From JACVRM01 sp046262315 (lineage in GTDB: Bacteria > Actinomycetota > Thermoleophilia > Gaiellales > Gaiellaceae), in NCBI GenBank assembly GCA_046262315.1, contig JBHEMZ010000128.1, forward strand, positions 1-17,117: 17,117 bases of DNA, given 5' to 3'. A program made the translations under genes and the position numbers. Below, one piece after another: positions 13,941 to 17,117 of the stretch (position 1 is its first letter; each line of letters starts with the position of its first letter). The notes below the pieces were generated by a model. That model searched no databases. It was not told the DNA's origin and worked only from the letters and a program-made list of their open reading frames with translations.

Positions 13941-15632
13941 ATGGACGCTGTCGCCGCGCTGCCCAACGACGAGCTTGTGCTCGGCCGCTATCGCCCGGTC
14001 CAGCCGCTCGGCAGCGGCGGCTCGGGATCGGTCTGGCTCGCGAGAGACGAGGTCGAAGGCGGCCACGTGGCTCTCAAGATCGTCGCCCGCGAGGGCAAGG
14101 CGGCGTCCCGTGCCGAACGTGAAGCGTCCGCCGCAGCCCGGCTCGATCACGACTGCTGTCTGAGAGCACGGGATTTTGCGAGCGACGACGGGCATGTTTA
14201 CATCGCCTACGAGTACGTCCCCGGCCAGACATTCCGGCATGCTCTGAGGGCCGGTGAGCTCGACGATGAGAGCACCGTCGAGGCTGCTGCGCAGATCCTC
14301 GACGGGCTCGCGCACGCGCATGCGCACGGGATTGTCCACCGCGACGTGAAGCCGTCCAATGTCCTGCTCGCCGACGATGAGCACGTGTCGGTGCGGCTGC
14401 TCGACTTCGGGCTCGCCGTCTTCGACGAGGCAGACACGCTGACGGCCGCCGGTGACGTCCCGGGAACGCTGGCGTACATCTCACCGGAGCGCCTGAAGGG
14501 AGAGACCGCCGGGCCGGCCGCCGACGTCTGGGCCGTGGGAGTGCTGCTCTGGGAGTCGCTCGCGGGCTGGCACCCGTTCTGGACGTCGTCGATGCTCGAC
14601 ACGGCGCGCCGCATCCAGGAACCTGCGCCGTCGCTCGCCTTGGCGCGCCCGGACCTGCCCACAGCGCTCGTGGCGGTTGTCGATCGCGCGCTCTCACGGG
14701 ACCCCCGCCGCCGCCCGTCGGCGACGAGGATGGCCGCAGCGGTGCGCAGCGCGTGGCGCAGCCGTGCGCGGCGCCGCGATTCTCGCTCCCGCGGGACGCG
14801 GCTGCCTGCGCCCGGTCGCGTCGCAGCTGTAGGGCTGGCCGCGCTCGTTGCGGGCTGGGCGGCGGCGACTCTTCCGTTCTATCCCGACGGCTCTGCCTGG
14901 CTGCTCGCAGCCGCCGCGGCGGCTCTCACATTCGCCCGCGAGCGGGCCGGCCTCGCGTTTGCGCTCGCAGTTCCGGTCCTGCCGCTCGGAAACCTCTCCG
15001 CGGGACTCGCGCTCGCATATACGACCCTGGCCTTCGCGTGGCTCGCGCTCGCATGGCGCGACCCGCGATCGGGGCTCGCGTTCGCGGCGGGACCGCTGCT
15101 CGTTCCCGTGGCAGCGCTCGGGCTGCTGCCGCTCGCGCTCATCCGGGTTCGGAACCCGCTGCGCCGGGCCGCTCAGGCCGCCGCGGGCGTGCTCGCGGCG
15201 CTCGTCGTCGCGGGCGTGCGCGGGGACGAGGTGCCTTTCACCGGCGAGGATGGGCCCGCCCGGCTTGCGCTCCACCGCACGGAGAGCGGAGGCGAGGCCG
15301 TCCGCATGGTCCTCGATGCGCTCTCCCGCCAGCCGGCGCTCGTGCTCGAGGCTTTCGTGCTCGCGGCCGCCGCCGCCGCGCTGCCCTACGCGGCCCGCCG
15401 CGGCGCCTGGCCGCTCGCCCTCACCGGCGGCGCGCTGCTTGCGGCCGCGCTCACGCCCGCCTCGTCGCTCGAAGCACTGCCGCTCGTCGTCACGACGTGG
15501 GCGACCTGCCTCGTGCTCGGGGCTGTCGGATACCTCCGCGAGCGTCGCATCCCTCCGGCCCGCGTGTTCGAGGCGGTGCGCGAGCGGCTCCCAGGCTCGC
15601 TGGTGCCCGTGCCCGGCCGCGCCCCCGATTAA
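13941..15632 (+). CDS. Ser/Thr protein kinase with polytopic membrane tail
   Basis: A 563-residue Hanks-type kinase. The kinase domain takes up about the first 270 residues: glycine loop GSGGSG (24-29), Lys46 in VALK, HRDVKPSN (133-140), DFG (155-157), SPE (181-183) and Asp195 in DVWAVG. All catalytic residues are intact. A basic linker (WRSRARRRDSRSRGTR) follows, then several hydrophobic spans from about 293 to the end. The usual PknB plan of one span plus extracellular PASTA repeats is absent; the tail may serve as a sensor. Start: ATG at 13941, with a GTG directly before it; neither has a clear ribosome site. It lies just upstream of fhaA, so FHA proteins are likely partners or substrates. 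Confidence 0.88.
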   Translation: MDAVAALPNDELVLGRYRPVQPLGSGGSGSVWLARDEVEGGHVALKIVAREGKAASRAEREASAAARLDHDCCLRARDFASDDGHVYIAYEYVPGQTFRHALRAGELDDESTVEAAAQILDGLAHAHAHGIVHRDVKPSNVLLADDEHVSVRLLDFGLAVFDEADTLTAAGDVPGTLAYISPERLKGETAGPAADVWAVGVLLWESLAGWHPFWTSSMLDTARRIQEPAPSLALARPDLPTALVAVVDRALSRDPRRRPSATRMAAAVRSAWRSRARRRDSRSRGTRLPAPGRVAAVGLAALVAGWAAATLPFYPDGSAWLLAAAAAALTFARERAGLAFALAVPVLPLGNLSAGLALAYTTLAFAWLALAWRDPRSGLAFAAGPLLVPVAALGLLPLALIRVRNPLRRAAQAAAGVLAALVVAGVRGDEVPFTGEDGPARLALHRTESGGEAVRMVLDALSRQPALVLEAFVLAAAAAALPYAARRGAWPLALTGGALLAAALTPASSLEALPLVVTTWATCLVLGAVGYLRERRIPPARVFEAVRERLPGSLVPVPGRAPD

Positions 15633-15664
15633 CTACACTCGTTCGCGGGGCACAACTCGGGCGC

Positions 15665-16423
15665 GTGAGCGTACTCCGCAACATCGAGGGTAAGATCGAG
15701 GCGCTCTTCGAGGGCGTCTTCGGTCGTGCCTTCCGCACGCACGTGCAGCCCGTCGAGCTCGCGCGCAAGCTCGCGAAGGAGATGGACGATCACCGGCTCG
15801 TCTCCGTGTCGCGCGTCTACGTGCCGAACGAGTACACCGTCTACCTCTCGACCGCCGACCGCGAGCAGTTCTCCGACTACGAGGATTCGTTGCGCAGCGA
15901 GCTTTCGGAGTACCTGGCGGAGCACGCCCGGCGGGAGGACTATGCGTTGATGACACGGCCGCGCGTCCTCATGCAGACCGATGACGACCTCGACGTCGGC
16001 GTGTTCGGAATCGCCACGCGCATGGTGCAGCAGGGAGACGACGGCGCACCGGCGCAGGCTCCGGAGGCCGGCGCGACGATGATCTACCGCCCGGAGCAGG
16101 CGCCGGCGCTCGCGCCCGCACTTCGTCCCACCGAGCCGGCGGATTCGTTCACGCCCGCGGGCCTGAGCGTGGACGGGACGCGCCACGAGCTCGCGAAGGA
16201 GCGGTTCGTGATCGGCCGCTCGAAGGACTGCGACGTCCGGCTCTCCGACCCGAACGTGTCGCGCCGCCACGCCGAGGTTCGTCGAGAGGGCGGCACGTTC
16301 TGGGTGGTCGACCTGGACTCCACGAACGGCGTCGCCGTCAACGGCCGGCGCCTCAAGCGCGCCCGACTCGAGGACGGCGACCGAATCACCATCGGCTCAA
16401 CCGACATGCTCTTCGACCAGTGA
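15665..16423 (+). CDS. fhaA: FhaA-like protein: DUF3662 domain plus FHA domain
   Basis: A 252-residue cytosolic signalling protein. The N-terminal ~115 residues (VLRNIEGKIEALFEGVFGRA, then PVELARKLAKEMDDHRLVS and VPNEYTVYLS) are the DUF3662 domain found in actinobacterial FhaA. A linker rich in Ala/Pro follows (about 122-165). The C-terminal FHA domain has GRSKDCDVRLSD (Gly184-Arg185), SRRH (199-202) and DSTNG (218-222), the phosphothreonine-binding residues. FhaA in mycobacteria is a partner of the PknB pathway in peptidoglycan synthesis and division. The GTG start is 32 bases after the kinase stop. No Shine-Dalgarno sequence is seen; a TACACT box (15634-15639) may give it its own promoter. 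Confidence 0.9.
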   Translation: MSVLRNIEGKIEALFEGVFGRAFRTHVQPVELARKLAKEMDDHRLVSVSRVYVPNEYTVYLSTADREQFSDYEDSLRSELSEYLAEHARREDYALMTRPRVLMQTDDDLDVGVFGIATRMVQQGDDGAPAQAPEAGATMIYRPEQAPALAPALRPTEPADSFTPAGLSVDGTRHELAKERFVIGRSKDCDVRLSDPNVSRRHAEVRREGGTFWVVDLDSTNGVAVNGRRLKRARLEDGDRITIGSTDMLFDQ

Positions 16424-16441
16424 GGGCGACGGCGCGCAACA

Positions 16442-16688
16442 GGAGGGGGGCAAGGGGGAACTTTCGGTTCCCCCTCGGAAGCGGCAGTCGGAGACCGTGC
16501 GAACGGGCGCTGGAGCCGGGCTCCGCCCGGCGGGAGGCAAACGAACCACTAGGCGACGGTGGAACATCCAGGCGAGTTCGCCGGCCCCGCCGAACCTCCG
16601 ACCTATCCGTGACGGCCGCAAGGAGGGGGCGCACGGGGGAACCAGGAGTTCCCCCGTGAGAGTTCCCCCCGTGAGAGTTCCCCCGTGA
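16442..16688 (+). repeat. Structured repeat element, copy R2
   Basis: The second copy of the R1 element, same orientation, ~247 bp. First hairpin: 16453-16461 with 16467-16475 (9 bp). Middle hairpin: GCCGGGC (16515-16521) with GCCCGGC (16525-16531). Terminal hairpin: CACGGGGGAAC (16632-16642) with GTTCCCCCGTG (16648-16658), 11 bp. The outer pair is C-G here but A-T in R1, a covarying change that supports the stem. The 3' arm is then repeated, giving three GTTCCCCCGTG-type units against two in R1. The last unit contains the GTG start codon of the following FHA gene. Confidence 0.7.
16656..16688 (+). other. Possible 10-codon upstream ORF
   Basis: AGGAG (16644-16648) lies seven bases before GTG, which opens a frame reading MRVPPVRVPP and stops at TGA 16686-16688. 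That stop overlaps the FhaB start as GTGA, the same coupling arrangement used by real gene pairs here. The peptide arises from the repeated tail of R2 and contains two Pro-Pro pairs, the last just before the stop. The GTG sits within the R2 terminal stem. It may be chance. Confidence 0.25.
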
Positions 16689-17117
16689 GTAGTGTCGAAG
16701 TAGAGGAGGCCCTTCTCGGGCTGAAGGTCGCGTTTCTGATCCTGCTCTACCTGTTCATCTGGCGGATCGTCCGCACGGCCAGCCGCGACCTGCGCCTGCC
16801 GCAGGAGAGCTTCGTGCTGACGCCCGAGGCCGCGCGCGAACGGCGCGAGCGGCGCACCGCGGGGAGGCTCGTCGTTGTGCGTAGCCCGGCGCTGCGCACG
16901 GGCCACGAGATCGGCATCGACTCGGCCCCCGTCACGTTCGGGCGCGGGGAGCAGAACGATGTCTCGCTCGAGCGCGACGAGTTCGCCTCCACGAGCCACG
17001 CGCGCTTCACGCCTCAGCGCGACGGTGTCTGGCTCGAGGACATCGGCTCCACCAACGGCACATTCGTCAACGACACTCAGCTGCCCGCAGCGCGGCGCCT
17101 CTCACCAGGCGATGTCG
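16685..17117 (+). CDS. fhaB: FhaB-like membrane-anchored FHA protein (cut by window end)
   Basis: The first 144 residues are present; relatives are about 155 long, so only a short tail is missing. One N-terminal span (about 11-30, LGLKVAFLILLYLFIWRIVR) anchors it, then a basic linker (RERRERRTAGR). The FHA domain starts with VTFGRGEQNDVSL (Gly86-Arg87), followed by STSHARF (Ser104-His105) and DIGSTNGTFVND (Asn124-Gly125). This is the architecture of mycobacterial FhaB (FipA), which binds phosphorylated division proteins. The GTG start is chosen because homologous N-termini begin just before the span. It lies in the last unit of R2 and has no ribosome site of its own except through the small upstream frame. 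Phosphatase, rodA and pbpA genes often follow in such loci but lie outside. Confidence 0.85.
   Translation, partial: MSSVEVEEALLGLKVAFLILLYLFIWRIVRTASRDLRLPQESFVLTPEAARERRERRTAGRLVVVRSPALRTGHEIGIDSAPVTFGRGEQNDVSLERDEFASTSHARFTPQRDGVWLEDIGSTNGTFVNDTQLPAARRLSPGDV

Overview
The window is very GC-rich, uses many GTG starts and is densely packed. It looks chromosomal, from an actinobacterium. The pairing of a Ser/Thr kinase with two FHA proteins (one with a DUF3662-type N-terminus), a DUF4446 protein, short leaders and TAnnnT-type -10 boxes suggests the Thermoleophilia (Gaiellales/Solirubrobacterales). That placement is inference from gene content, not a database match. No tRNA, rRNA, IS element or CRISPR array was seen.

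Layout. 1-198: no gene, but a perfect 17-base inverted repeat. 199-450: a small PRC-barrel-like protein. 451-891: non-coding, a terminator-like hairpin and the first copy (R1) of a ~230 bp structured repeat. 892-2256 (-): a type I-alpha glutamine synthetase with an attenuator-like leader. 2384-2753: wreckage of a SAM-dependent methyltransferase. 7431 down to 2759 (-): a five-gene operon (ABC ATPase, ABC-2 permease, nucleotidyltransferase-like protein, double GNAT, MFS exporter) in which every junction overlaps by 1-4 bases. 7432-7856: divergent regulatory region with promoter, two tandem hexaloop hairpins and an intrinsic terminator in the leader of a second glutamine synthetase (type I-beta, 7857-9308). 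Then come a PAT-like GNAT, a SIMPL-domain secreted protein (-), a two-domain sulfurtransferase, an HNH endonuclease (-), a 357-base non-coding gap with hairpins, DUF4446 (-) and a CARDB-like membrane protein (-). Finally a divergent signalling block holds a Ser/Thr kinase with a polytopic membrane tail, FhaA, the second repeat copy (R2) and FhaB, which runs off the window.

How they fit together. Two different glutamine synthetases flank the efflux operon. Both leaders contain GAGGC-N6-GCCUC followed by a terminator whose 5' arm is that same GCCUC, so the two hairpins exclude each other. In the I-beta gene a second hexaloop hairpin sits just upstream. This is the layout expected of ANTAR-type antitermination targets, although the loop bases fit only partly and no ANTAR gene is in the window. 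The right end resembles the actinobacterial kinase/FhaA/FhaB cell-wall and division signalling locus.

The observations most worth following are the shared glnA attenuator, the R1/R2 repeat with a covarying stem that supplies the glnA stop codon and the fhaB start codon, and the fully coupled efflux/modification operon.
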